Source of the DNA: Nitrososphaerales archaeon
GTDB lineage: Archaea; Thermoproteota; Nitrososphaeria; Nitrososphaerales; Gagatemarchaeaceae
DNA length: 64,000 bases
Assembly: GCA_032906765.1 (NCBI GenBank)
Contig: JAJTZB010000001.1
Coordinates: forward strand, 124,001-188,000
Direction: 5' to 3'
The translations under genes and the position numbers were made by a program. Below the pieces are notes generated by a model. The model saw only the letters and a program-made list of their open reading frames with translations, was not told where the DNA came from and did not search any database. Shown in pieces: positions 51,253 to 59,633 of this stretch. Position 1 is the stretch's first letter; each line of letters opens with the position of its first letter.

Positions 51253-52266
51253 TTGCCAGACACCAGGCGGAGCGCCGCAAGCGATGGGAGCATCTTCGTC
51301 TTCCTTGAGCAGACGGACGGAATCATGGAGGAGGTCTCGTTGGAGGTCCTGGGGGAGGCGAGAAGGCTAGCGGACAGACAGGGCGTCTCCGTGACTGGGA
51401 TGGTTCTGGGCGAGAACGTGGGGGGGCTCGCCAAGGATGCAGCCAGCAGAGGAGCAGACGTGGTACTAGTGGGCGAGTCGCCGCTGTTGAAGGACTTCGC
51501 GACCGAGGCTTACCTCAAGGTGATGCTGCCGAACATCCGAGACAGAAGGCCAGACGCAGTCCTCATGGGCGCCACGCGCAACGGCACGGCCCTGGCGGCT
51601 GGCTTGGCGGTCAGGATTGGCGCTGGGTTGATGGCACACGTGATTGACCTGGAAATCGAGAGCGGAACGGGAGTGCTGCTCGGCTCCGTTCCAGGCTTCG
51701 GAGGCAGCATAGTTGCAGTCTGCAAGTGCAAGGGAAGGCCACAGATGGCCACCGTTAGGCCGGGTATCTTCAAGCCGTTGCCGGCGAACGGATCCAACCC
51801 AGGCGTCATCGAGTCAGTACCGGTCGACCTCAGAAGTGAGGATGTGAAGTGCCGTATCATGCAGAGGTCGGTCAGACGGAGCGAGGACATAAGCCGGGCA
51901 GAGAGGATGGTCATCGCCGGGTTGGGGTGCAAGGACAACCTCTCTCTCCCGCGCAGACTCGCGGAGGCGCTGGGGGCCGGCTTTGGAGTCTCCAGACCCC
52001 TCGCAGACAAGGGGCTGGCCCCCAAGGATCTGGTCGTGGGCTCGACCGGATACAGCATCAACGCCAAACTTGCGGTTGTGATCGGAGTCAGCGGCGCAGC
52101 ACACTTCGTCTCCGGGATAAGAGACGCAGAGACTGTCATCGCCATCAACTCTGATTCCAGCGCCCTGATATTCAACCACGCAGACTACTGTGCCAAAGGC
52201 GACCTGTTCAAGATAGTTCCAGAGCTGATCGCCGCAGTGGAGGCCTCGGGGGCGAAGGGAGCATGA
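51253..52266 (+). CDS. etfA: Electron transfer flavoprotein alpha subunit
   Basis: A 337-residue EtfA. The C-terminal FAD-binding domain has GSTGYSINAKLAVVIGVSGAAHF (about residue 258-280) and the late AINSDSSALIFNHADYCAKGD signature. TTG start at 51253, just after the HdrD-like stop. It forms the FAD-carrying half of an Etf that passes electrons from acyl-CoA or similar dehydrogenases, or by bifurcation, to the neighbours. No dehydrogenase partner is encoded in this window. Overlaps etfB (ATGA). Confidence 0.9.
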   Translation: MPDTRRSAASDGSIFVFLEQTDGIMEEVSLEVLGEARRLADRQGVSVTGMVLGENVGGLAKDAASRGADVVLVGESPLLKDFATEAYLKVMLPNIRDRRPDAVLMGATRNGTALAAGLAVRIGAGLMAHVIDLEIESGTGVLLGSVPGFGGSIVAVCKCKGRPQMATVRPGIFKPLPANGSNPGVIESVPVDLRSEDVKCRIMQRSVRRSEDISRAERMVIAGLGCKDNLSLPRRLAEALGAGFGVSRPLADKGLAPKDLVVGSTGYSINAKLAVVIGVSGAAHFVSGIRDAETVIAINSDSSALIFNHADYCAKGDLFKIVPELIAAVEASGAKGA

Positions 52267-53048
52267 AGTCAATAGTCTGCGTCAAGGTCACGCCGAAGGT
52301 CGAGCAGATCAAGTTCGACGAGGCTAGGAAGACAGTGACGAGGGAGGGGGTTGAGAACGAGATCAACGACGCGGACAAGAACGCACTGGAGATGGCTCTC
52401 CAGCTCAAAGAGCGCCACGGGGGAACTGTCGTTGTTCTCTCGATGGGGCCCCCCTCCTTCGAGTCCCACCTGAAGCTCGCGATCGCGATGGGCGCAGACG
52501 ATGCCATCCTTCTGAGCGACAGAAGCTTCGGAGGCGCGGACACATACGCCACCTCCAGAGTCCTGGCAGCAGCAATAAAGCGGATGGCTCCATATGACGT
52601 CGTGCTGTGCGGAGAGGCATCCGCGGACGGGAGCACCGAGCAGACCCCGCCGAGCATCGCCGAATGGCTCCAGGTGCCCGGAATCATGTACGCAAACAGC
52701 ATAGAGCTTCAGGGCAATAGGGTCCTTGCCAAAAAGAGCATAGCCGGAGGGTACGAAACTGTCGAGGCCGAGACGCCCCTTCTGGCCAGCGTCGAGCTCG
52801 GCTGCAATTCGCCCAGGTTTCCGGACTTCAGGAGAAAGAGATGGGCAGAGAAGGAATTCAAGTTGACAGTCTGGAATATGCAGGACTTGGGTTTCAGCCC
52901 GACCGAAGTCGGTCTTGGTGGCTCTCTGACCGAGGTCAAGGAGTTGAGGAACATGTCCTCGCGGAAGAGAAGAGGAGAGTTGATAGGCGGGGATTCGAAG
53001 GAAGTCGCTGCGAGACTCGGGCAGATCATCAGGTCCGTCGGTGGGTAG
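52263..53048 (+). CDS. etfB: Electron transfer flavoprotein beta subunit
   Basis: A 261-residue EtfB. It starts MKSIVCVKVTPKVEQIKFDE and has the nucleotide-binding GADDAILLSDRSFGGADTYATSRVLA segment around residues 78-104 (in parts), typical of the AMP/FAD-binding beta subunit. It is the last gene of the overlapping korDABC-hdr-etf run; a 240-base gap follows. Whether this Etf is bifurcating cannot be decided from sequence by eye. The neighbour genes imply a shared complex with the Hdr-like proteins. Confidence 0.9.
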   Translation: MKSIVCVKVTPKVEQIKFDEARKTVTREGVENEINDADKNALEMALQLKERHGGTVVVLSMGPPSFESHLKLAIAMGADDAILLSDRSFGGADTYATSRVLAAAIKRMAPYDVVLCGEASADGSTEQTPPSIAEWLQVPGIMYANSIELQGNRVLAKKSIAGGYETVEAETPLLASVELGCNSPRFPDFRRKRWAEKEFKLTVWNMQDLGFSPTEVGLGGSLTEVKELRNMSSRKRRGELIGGDSKEVAARLGQIIRSVGG

Positions 53049-53287
53049 AATCACGCCAAGGCTGCGCCCCTAGCCTAGCCGTATATTCGACCATGTCTAA
53101 TAGTGCAAAACCTATAAGACTCCGACCGGGTGTTTCATTGACCGATTGATGCGAAAGGGCGGGACGCTCAACGAGTCGCTGTGCCTGTTGGAGTCCTTTC
53201 CTCCCAGCGCATGGCGGGAGGAATCCTACGTCAGGAGACCCCCCCTTCGTATCGGAGAACGTTGATGGGGCGCTCCTCATCATTCCG
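53049..53287. promoter_or_regulatory. Gap with promoter after etfB
   Basis: This 239-base gap contains a TATA-like CCTATAAGAC at 53111-53120. Near it a 38-codon reading frame starts at ATG 53149 and ends at 53265; the product (MRKGGTLNESLCLLESF..) has no recognisable feature, so I do not call it. The promoter would produce a leader of about 148 bases to the regulator gene at 53288, or a short transcript. Confidence 0.4.
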
Positions 53288-54229
53288 ATGGCATCCGAGG
53301 CTGAACGTGTCCTTGACGAGGTGCGCACTTCGTTGGGGCTGAGGAAGACGAAGGGCCACCAGCCGTACTACCTCACCAGCAGAGACAGCACGATCAAGGC
53401 CCTGAGAATGTTCGACTGGTTCGTGAGGAGAAGCTGGCGTAGCAAGGAGCTCGCAGTCCTCTGGGCCCTCATCCACGAGATGGGCCGTCAGGCAGAGTCC
53501 TCGCCAGCCGTTGTTTCTCTCGAGGCCGTCACGGGCCTGACGGGTTACGAACCCAAGCTGTGCGCGGAAATCATTGCGCGGCTGCTCGAGCGGAGCAACC
53601 ACCAGGTTGCTCGTGCAGACACACGCGCCAGCTATGAAGCAGACAGGGCGAGAGCATACAAAGTGCTCGAGAGGTTTCTCGAGGAGGCCCCCACGTGGAC
53701 CGAGGAACACATGATGCATGCGCTTTGCTCCGAGGCGGGCGCCTCAGCAACCGAACTTTACAATCAAGTGCTTCTGCACGACCTGACCGTGGGAGCAGTA
53801 TACAAGACGGTCGAAAGGCTCAAGCGGACCGGCTACATTCACATCACCAAACACTTCAGGGTCAACGAGAAAGGACCGATGAGAGAGCTACTGTCCTCAG
53901 ACTGCAGCAACTGCTTCTACGGCTATTCAAACGCGGAGAGCTGCCTTAAGGACGCGTTTCGTCAGCTGGAGTACATCCTCGAGCGATACTATCAGAAGGA
54001 CCTGACCGAAGAAGAGAGGGCCAACTCCTACAACGCGCTCAAGTCGATGCCGTTGGGTCCGAGGGTGATCAGGAAGGTCATAGAGACTCTAAGCTTGATG
54101 CAGCGGGCGGAGAGCCTGATGAAGGAGAGGCAGGTGATCAGCGTGCTGAAGAAGTTCGAAGAGTGGTACGGCGTGAAACTGCCCATCCAGCCGGAGACAG
54201 CGTATCCACAATCCAATATTGGCACGTAA
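53288..54229 (+). CDS. Helical DNA-binding-type protein with Cys cluster, unknown
   Basis: A 313-residue protein, mostly helical. The middle (about residues 155-195: DLTVGAVYKTVERLKRTGYIHITKHFRVNEKG) resembles a winged helix with an RLKRTGYI recognition segment. Around residues 205-222 there is SDCSNCFYGYSNAESC, a CxxCx9C arrangement that could bind zinc or a [4Fe-4S] cluster. Its position directly after the redox operon and before the second OFOR operon suggests a redox- or metal-sensing regulator of these genes (inference). I do not recognise the family. Confidence 0.6.
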   Translation: MASEAERVLDEVRTSLGLRKTKGHQPYYLTSRDSTIKALRMFDWFVRRSWRSKELAVLWALIHEMGRQAESSPAVVSLEAVTGLTGYEPKLCAEIIARLLERSNHQVARADTRASYEADRARAYKVLERFLEEAPTWTEEHMMHALCSEAGASATELYNQVLLHDLTVGAVYKTVERLKRTGYIHITKHFRVNEKGPMRELLSSDCSNCFYGYSNAESCLKDAFRQLEYILERYYQKDLTEEERANSYNALKSMPLGPRVIRKVIETLSLMQRAESLMKERQVISVLKKFEEWYGVKLPIQPETAYPQSNIGT

Positions 54230-54275
54230 CCGAATTAAGCAACTTTCAATAGACGCTACGTGAGACAACGCTCCC

Positions 54276-54734
54276 GTGTCAGGCCGTGGCTCGGAACAGT
54301 GCAGAAGCTGCTCCTACTGGCAATCGTATCCCCTCGCAGACCAGACCGGCGTATGCGACAATCCTCAGAGCAGGTACTACAACCGCGGCGTATCCGAATC
54401 GGACGAGGCTTGCGAGTACTTCAGCCTTGCCAGCGCTGGACAGAGGAGGTGTGAAGAGTGTAATGACTGGTACCCTCTCGACGTCCAGCCCCATGTAGGA
54501 GAGTGCCGCAATCCCGCAAGCCCCGACTACATGAAACCCGTCTTCTGGGACAGGATTTCCGGAGCCTGCTTCGAGGAGAGGTCCTTGGTGGGCGCAGAGT
54601 TCGTCTGGTGCGGAACCTGTAGGCAGACCGTCCACGCCTCGGAGCTCGACAGGCACACGACTCACAGGCTCTTCGCCGGTTCATCACAGTTTCCAGTCGA
54701 GGACATGCCCAAGTTCACCCTAGCTGGCGATTGA
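54276..54734 (+). CDS. Cys-rich protein with two repeated CxxC...C...C modules
   Basis: A 152-residue protein with 10 Cys. Two modules of about 42 residues share one pattern: CRSCSYW..GVCDNPQSRYYN..ACEYF (residues 9-49) and CEECNDW..GECRNPASPDY..ACFEE (about 59-100). Each has CxxC, GxC(D/R)NPxS and a final Cys, four ligands for a [4Fe-4S] or zinc site; a CxxC...H...H finger follows (CGTCRQTVHASELDRHTTH). The pattern recalls the small HiPIP-like subunits of glycyl radical enzymes, but no such enzyme is here. GTG start. It precedes the OFOR gamma-alpha gene by four bases, so it may be a small electron-transfer or stabilising partner of that enzyme. Confidence 0.65.
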   Translation: MSGRGSEQCRSCSYWQSYPLADQTGVCDNPQSRYYNRGVSESDEACEYFSLASAGQRRCEECNDWYPLDVQPHVGECRNPASPDYMKPVFWDRISGACFEERSLVGAEFVWCGTCRQTVHASELDRHTTHRLFAGSSQFPVEDMPKFTLAGD

Positions 54735-54738
54735 CGGC

Positions 54739-56538
54739 GTGTCGCGTTACGCGAGCCAGTCGGAGCGTGCAGATGACAGCGTGGCCAAGACAGACGTGAC
54801 GGTGAGGCTGGGCGGCACAGCGGGGGATGGAGTGCAGAGCGGCGGCGAACTGATAGCGAGGATCTTCTCGCGGAGCGGTCTCTACATCTCAACCTACAAC
54901 GGCAACCAATCACTCATCAGAGGAGGGCAGGTGTGGTTCCACGTCCACGCGGCTCCGTGGAGGGTTTCGTCGCTGGGCTTCGGAATCGATTTCTTGATTT
55001 CTCTCACGCAGTCGTTCTACAATGAGCACCATCAGAGCGTGAACGATGGCGGCTACATTCTTTACGATGCCTCGGTGGTGAAGGCTGACGACCTTCCCGC
55101 GGGCGTGACGCCCCTTGCCGTTCCTCTGCGTGAGATTGCCCTGAAGTACGACAAGAGACCGATCATGAGAAACGTCGTAGCTGCGGGGGCCCTCGCAGCA
55201 GCCCTGGGTATCGACAAGAAGGTTCTCTCGGAAGCCGTTTCCCAGCAATTCGGGTCCGACACCCTGAAAGGAAACGTCCTCGCGGGCAACGATGCCTACA
55301 GCTTTTTCCATGAAAGGTTCGGCGTCATCAGAAAGCTGGACTATTGCCCCGTGAGCAGGCCGTTCATGACCGCCAACGAGGCCCTGGCGCTCGGTGCAGT
55401 CGCCGGCGGCTGCAGGTTCTATGCGGCCTATCCGATGTCGCCGGCGAGTTCCATCGTGCATTGGATGGCGTCCCATTCAAAGAGTCTAGGCATAACGGTC
55501 TTCTTGGGAGAAGACGAAATCTCAGTCATCAACTCAGTCATAGGCGCATCATTCGCTGGGGCAAGAGCGATGTGCGGAACCAGTGGCGGAGGCTTCGCTC
55601 TCATGCAGGAGGCCATCGGCATGGCCGCGATGACGGAGACTCCTGTGGTCGTGGTGGACGTGATGAGGGCTGGACCGAGCACTGGACTGCCTACCAAGAC
55701 CTCCCAGGGAGACCTAAACATGGTACTCGGGATAGCTCAGGACGACTTCCCCAGGGTTATAATCGCTCCGCGGACGCCCCAGGAAAGTTTCTACGCCGCT
55801 GGCAGAGCCCTCAACATCGCTGAGAAGTTCCAGGTTCCAGTCATAATTCTGTTGGACTTCTCCATCTCCGAAGGCGGTTACTCCACAGTGGACGCTCTAA
55901 ACTTTGATGCGCCGATTGACAGAGGGAAGATTGTTGTCAAGGGGGAAACAAACGGGGTCTGGTTCAAGAGGTTCGAACTGACGCCGGACAATGTGTCGCC
56001 CCGTTCGCTTCCTGGAACAGACGGGATGATGTTCGTCGCAAAATCCGACGAGCATGACGAGTACGGGCACGACCTGAGCGACGTGCTCTCGGGCCTGAAG
56101 GAGTCGGTCAAGCTCAGAGAGAGAATGTACGAGAAGCGGATGCGGAAGCTGGACCTGGTCCGCAAGGAGATGTCGCCGCCCGAGTTCTTCGGTCCGGACA
56201 AGGCAGACCTGACGGTGGTAACGTGGGGTAGCTCTGCGAATCCGGTCAGGGAGGCCATCCGCGAGCTGCGAAGTCAAGGGGTCCGAGCCAATTCACTGGA
56301 GTTCTCCGACCTGTACCCCCTCGACGCAACCAAGGTCAGGAGAATCCTGCAGGGCTGCGGTGACCTGCTGGGCGTCGAGTGCAATTACACCGGCCAGTTC
56401 TCAGGCTACCTGAAGAGGGAGACGGGCGTGACTGTGGAGAGACACCTCCTGAAGTACAGCGGTGAACCGATTTATCCAGTCGAGGTGGTCAACTCCGTCA
56501 AGGACGCGCTTGCCCGGGAGGTCTCCGCAGTTGCATAG
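54739..56538 (+). CDS. 2-oxoacid:ferredoxin oxidoreductase, fused gamma-alpha subunit
   Basis: A 599-residue fusion. Residues about 20-200 form the gamma domain (TVRLGGTAGDGVQSGGELIA), followed by the alpha domain with FYAAYPMSPASSIVHW near 235 and the TPP-site Glu in FLGEDEISVINSVIGASFAG near 255-275, then RAGPSTGLPTKTSQG near 315. This is the two-gene KorAB/SucAB-type OFOR found in aerobic archaea and in Thaumarchaeota, distinct from the four-gene KorDABC upstream. Start is GTG at 54739; a second GTG at 54781 could serve. It is coupled with the beta subunit one base downstream. Confidence 0.88.
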   Translation: MSRYASQSERADDSVAKTDVTVRLGGTAGDGVQSGGELIARIFSRSGLYISTYNGNQSLIRGGQVWFHVHAAPWRVSSLGFGIDFLISLTQSFYNEHHQSVNDGGYILYDASVVKADDLPAGVTPLAVPLREIALKYDKRPIMRNVVAAGALAAALGIDKKVLSEAVSQQFGSDTLKGNVLAGNDAYSFFHERFGVIRKLDYCPVSRPFMTANEALALGAVAGGCRFYAAYPMSPASSIVHWMASHSKSLGITVFLGEDEISVINSVIGASFAGARAMCGTSGGGFALMQEAIGMAAMTETPVVVVDVMRAGPSTGLPTKTSQGDLNMVLGIAQDDFPRVIIAPRTPQESFYAAGRALNIAEKFQVPVIILLDFSISEGGYSTVDALNFDAPIDRGKIVVKGETNGVWFKRFELTPDNVSPRSLPGTDGMMFVAKSDEHDEYGHDLSDVLSGLKESVKLRERMYEKRMRKLDLVRKEMSPPEFFGPDKADLTVVTWGSSANPVREAIRELRSQGVRANSLEFSDLYPLDATKVRRILQGCGDLLGVECNYTGQFSGYLKRETGVTVERHLLKYSGEPIYPVEVVNSVKDALAREVSAVA

Positions 56539-56539
56539 C

Positions 56540-57388
56540 ATGGCGTTCGACAGCGACGTGAAGCCTGACTGGTGCCCTGGATGCGGAGGCTACGGAATAT
56601 TGGCCTCGCTGAAGAGCGCCTTGACTGGGTTGGGCTTGGAACCACGCAACGTCGCAATCGCGTCTGGCATAGGCTGCTCGTCGAATCTCCCGGGATACAT
56701 CAGGGCATACGGCTTCCATGGACTCCACGGCAGACCAGTCCGCGTGGCCATCGGCATAAAGAGCGCGAACCCGTCCCTCACGGTCGTCGTCACAGCCGGA
56801 GACGGCGACGAGTACGGTATCGGATTCAACCACGTAATCAACGCCGCACGCAGGAACGACGACATCAAGCTGATCGTTTCGAACAACAGCATCTACGGCC
56901 TGACGACCGGCCAGGCCTCGCCGACATCCGAGCTTGGGCAGAAGACGAAGACCACTCCAGACGGCTCCATGATCTATCCGCTCAACCCCCTCTCGACTCT
57001 CCTCGGTGCCGGCGCGACCTTCGTGGCCAGAGGGTTCTCCGGGGAGCCAAAGCAATTAACCAAGCTGATCGAGGAGGCGGTCTTACATCGTGGTTTCGCG
57101 CTCGTCGACGTCATCAGCCCCTGCGTCATCTGGAACGATACCTACGCCAAGGTCAGGAGTGCCGTCTACAAGCTGGAGGACATGGACTACAGGCCGGACG
57201 ACCAAGTCGAGGCCTACAGGAAGGTCAACGAGACGCCAGGCTTGCCCATAGGGATATTCTACCGGACCGAGAGCAAGCCGACCCTCCAAGAGATGGCCGT
57301 TGCTACGAACGGCGGGATGAAGCCCATCGACGGCGTCAGAAATCTGGAGAAGCGCGAAGCGGAGGATTTGATGCGCGAATTCTACTAG
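56540..57388 (+). CDS. 2-oxoacid:ferredoxin oxidoreductase, beta subunit
   Basis: A 282-residue TPP-binding subunit. CPGCGGYGILASLKSALTG near residue 12-30, GIGCSSNLPGYI near 44, and the Mg-TPP motif GDGDEYGIGFNHVINAARRN (about 91-110) with SNNSIYGLTTGQASPTS (about 117-133) are all present. There is no separate ferredoxin subunit in this operon, so the partner ferredoxin is supplied by another gene or directly from the beta subunit. I chose the ATG at 56540; the TTG at 56531 is an alternative. The substrate is probably pyruvate or 2-oxoglutarate, not distinguishable. Confidence 0.88.
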   Translation: MAFDSDVKPDWCPGCGGYGILASLKSALTGLGLEPRNVAIASGIGCSSNLPGYIRAYGFHGLHGRPVRVAIGIKSANPSLTVVVTAGDGDEYGIGFNHVINAARRNDDIKLIVSNNSIYGLTTGQASPTSELGQKTKTTPDGSMIYPLNPLSTLLGAGATFVARGFSGEPKQLTKLIEEAVLHRGFALVDVISPCVIWNDTYAKVRSAVYKLEDMDYRPDDQVEAYRKVNETPGLPIGIFYRTESKPTLQEMAVATNGGMKPIDGVRNLEKREAEDLMREFY

Positions 57389-57422
57389 CGTGGTATAATG
57401 GTGCCCAGCGAACGTTTTACGA

Positions 57423-57929
57423 ATGCAGGGTGCGAAGACGATGCCTGACCGAGAAGAGCACAGGACGGCCTCGCGGTTGCTCGGAGTCTCGCTTCCTGCC
57501 GAACGGGCCCGTTTGACAAGCTCGAGACTCGAGAAGCTGGAAGACGGATACACGGAACACTGCAAATGGGAAACAAGCAGGCGGTGGTTCGGAAGGGTAC
57601 TGGAACGGGCTGACTCGGAATGCGGTGACGAAGGAGCGAAGTTCTGTCTCGTTCATTTCTTCCTGGATGCATTACATCACAGTCCGGCCGGAGTTGAGGC
57701 AAGCGCGAGGGGGAGCATGCGAGTCGGGGGATTCGCCTGCCACGCTCTGCCGGGTGACGCGCGTCTCGAATTGCTGCTCATGGTCCAAAAAGACTTCCCG
57801 AAGTATCTGGAAGTTGCGGAGGAGCTCGGGCGGGCAATAAGGAGCAAAGAGGAGGAAATTGTGAACCTAGCTGGCCGCAGGTCGATTCACGAATCCGTGG
57901 CGGTTCGACCCCAACAAGTCGAGTCCTAG
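57423..57929 (+). CDS. Hypothetical soluble protein, unknown
   Basis: A 168-residue protein (162 if started at ATG 57441) that I do not recognise. It is charged and helical, with four Cys spread in the middle (CKWETSRRWFG, CGDEGAKFCLVHFFL, CHAL). The C-terminus SIHESVAVRPQQVES ends at a stop that is directly followed by the tRNA-Leu-like repeat. It may be a companion of the preceding OFOR or an accessory gene; spacing is 34 bases. Codon use looks like its neighbours. Confidence 0.5.
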   Translation: MQGAKTMPDREEHRTASRLLGVSLPAERARLTSSRLEKLEDGYTEHCKWETSRRWFGRVLERADSECGDEGAKFCLVHFFLDALHHSPAGVEASARGSMRVGGFACHALPGDARLELLLMVQKDFPKYLEVAEELGRAIRSKEEEIVNLAGRRSIHESVAVRPQQVES

Positions 57930-57944
57930 TCCCACCCCCCGCAC
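57930..57944. repeat. 15-bp copy of the tRNA-Leu 3' end
   Basis: TCCCACCCCCCGCAC is identical to 43451-43465, the 3' T-arm/acceptor end of tRNA-Leu(UAG). Flanks differ (AG before, TACG after). Either an integration scar or a C-rich coincidence. Confidence 0.35.
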
Positions 57945-58999
57945 TACGACCGAGAGAAGAAGCGCTTGAACACCCTGCTAGTGGCGAGGCAGACCCAATA
58001 GTCCAGTCTACTGTCTCCGGTCCTGAGCAGTTTCACACGGAACCGCCCGTTCGTAGATTGACGAGACTTGAGCCATTCCAGGGCCCGTGCGATTCGCCTG
58101 TCTCGCCGCGTCATTCCCAGCCAGGAGAGCGAGTCCAGCGCTGACACCACGTCGGTGAACCAGAATGGAAAGGAGACGCTCTTCCAGAAGCTGGTCGCCT
58201 TCCTGTCTACATAGGTGTCTTCCTTGAAGATACGCGACGCGAGAAGCTCACCACCGACTCGTGCTTCCTCACTTCGTCTGAGCCTGGCATGCGCTGCGAA
58301 CGCCCGGAGCACTACGCCCGTGACCAAGTGAGAGGAGGGTTTGGCCAAGTCAGGCTTCATTGTCGGGGCTCTCATCGCAGACACGATCGTGGCCCAAGAA
58401 GCCCGACCGCTGACAGTCCTGAAAGGTATCGCCCACCCGCCGTCCCTCTGGCGAATCGAGAACAGCCATTCGAACCCGGCGGCGATTCTGCTGTCCTCTG
58501 AGTACCCGGCCTTGATCAGTAGCTCCATTATCCCAGCGGTGTAGTTTGGCGAGTACTGTCTGCCGTAGATTCCACGGAAATCACCCTCGTCGGTCTGCTG
58601 CCCGAAGAGGAAGGAGGCAGCCTTTGATATCGCGGGATGACTCCGGTTGAACCCGAACTTCTCGACGAGCTGACCCAGACGTCGGTATGTCTCGAGCTGG
58701 TCGTAACCTTTTCTGGAACGAATGCGCGCGTCTCCTCCTGCGGGGTACCGCCAGCGGCCATCCCTCTGCTGGAGCTTCAGGATTGCAGAGGGCTCGCGAC
58801 TGGACCAAAGCACAGCAATTGCGGGAACGGGCAACTCGAGAAGGTCGCGCCTTGTGAAGTACACAACTGGTTCGTATCCCGACTGCATGAGGTAGGGTGT
58901 CGGGTCGCTGCGGAGCCCGCTCCGCAGCATGCCGCCTGTCGACCGAGTCTGCCCCAACGCGTCACCGACCTCGATTGGGAACAGGTGGTAATGTGCCAC
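57944..58999 (-). CDS. Prenyltransferase/squalene-oxidase-repeat (alpha-alpha toroid) protein
   Basis: A 351-residue protein with repeated QW-type segments: LKLQQRDGRWRYP (about residue 75), LFGQQTDEGDFRG (about 130), LFSIRQRDGGWAIP (about 180), and LKSRQSTNGRFR near the end. This is the pattern of terpene-cyclase/prenyltransferase barrels. The DxDD or DTAE catalytic Asp motif of squalene-hopene cyclases is not seen, so substrate and activity are open; a role in lipid or terpenoid chemistry is inferred. GTG start at 58999; an internal ATG (about 58888) is an alternative since the first 37 residues are weakly conserved-looking. Confidence 0.7.
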   Translation of the reverse strand: MAHYHLFPIEVGDALGQTRSTGGMLRSGLRSDPTPYLMQSGYEPVVYFTRRDLLELPVPAIAVLWSSREPSAILKLQQRDGRWRYPAGGDARIRSRKGYDQLETYRRLGQLVEKFGFNRSHPAISKAASFLFGQQTDEGDFRGIYGRQYSPNYTAGIMELLIKAGYSEDSRIAAGFEWLFSIRQRDGGWAIPFRTVSGRASWATIVSAMRAPTMKPDLAKPSSHLVTGVVLRAFAAHARLRRSEEARVGGELLASRIFKEDTYVDRKATSFWKSVSFPFWFTDVVSALDSLSWLGMTRRDRRIARALEWLKSRQSTNGRFRVKLLRTGDSRLDYWVCLATSRVFKRFFSRS

Positions 59000-59187
59000 C
59001 TAAGGGGGATTCCCGTGTCCCCAACACTGGAGCGGAGCATGTGCGTGGACCCCCGGACCTCGCCCGCCAGACAATACGAATTTGAGCGTGAGAGCAGTAT
59101 CGTCAGCTTTACTAGCTTAGTCAGATTCTACTACTAGATTAAAATCCCCTACCGTCATAGGCTTCTGCAGGAGCTGAAAATCGGAAA

Positions 59188-59607
59188 TTGGCCATTGCAC
59201 TCGTCGGCGTAATCAACACTGACATCTTTGCGGCGTTCCTCAGGGTGTTCGTCGGGACAGCGCTCGTCATGCATGGCCTTCCCAAAGTCAAGGGTGCCTG
59301 GAAGCAGAGCGGCCAATGGATTCAGAGTATGGGCGTTCCTGCGGCCGCCGCCGTACCCGTAGCGATCCTGGAGTTCTTCGGCGGCATCTTCCTGATCATT
59401 GGCCTGATTGTCCCAATCGTGGCTGGATTCTTCGCCATTCAGTTTCTCGCTATCATCGTCATGAAGAAGTCGAAGATGAAGGCAGCCCTCATAGGAAGTC
59501 AACAGAAACCCTCGTACGAGATCGACTTCACCTACTTGCTGCTCGCACTGGTCCTGGTTGTCGTCGGCGCTGGCGTGCTGTCTGTCGACTCAGTAATCGG
59601 GTTCTAG
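59188..59607 (+). CDS. DoxX-family membrane protein
   Basis: A 139-residue protein with four membrane helices. The FLRVFVGTALVMHGLPKVKG segment (about 17-36) and the MGVPAAAAVPVAILEFFGGIFLIIGL region are typical of DoxX/DoxD-like small subunits, some of which belong to thiosulfate:quinone oxidoreductases or to oxidative-stress detoxification. No partner subunit (DoxD or DoxA) is nearby. The start is TTG; a TATA-like CTAGATTAAAAT is about 45 bases upstream. It stands alone before the Mo-hydroxylase locus. Confidence 0.8.
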   Translation: MAIALVGVINTDIFAAFLRVFVGTALVMHGLPKVKGAWKQSGQWIQSMGVPAAAAVPVAILEFFGGIFLIIGLIVPIVAGFFAIQFLAIIVMKKSKMKAALIGSQQKPSYEIDFTYLLLALVLVVVGAGVLSVDSVIGF

Positions 59608-59633
59608 CCCAAAACGGCCGCGTTCCAGCGGCG

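Noticed and set aside
53149-53265. 38-codon frame after the TATA box behind etfB
   Set aside because: Product has no hydrophobic or folded pattern and no ribosome-binding site; the promoter is more simply the regulator's.
57890-57950. tRNA-like 3' end at 57930 considered as a second tRNA
   Set aside because: Only the last 15 bases match; no D arm, anticodon arm or T loop can be folded.
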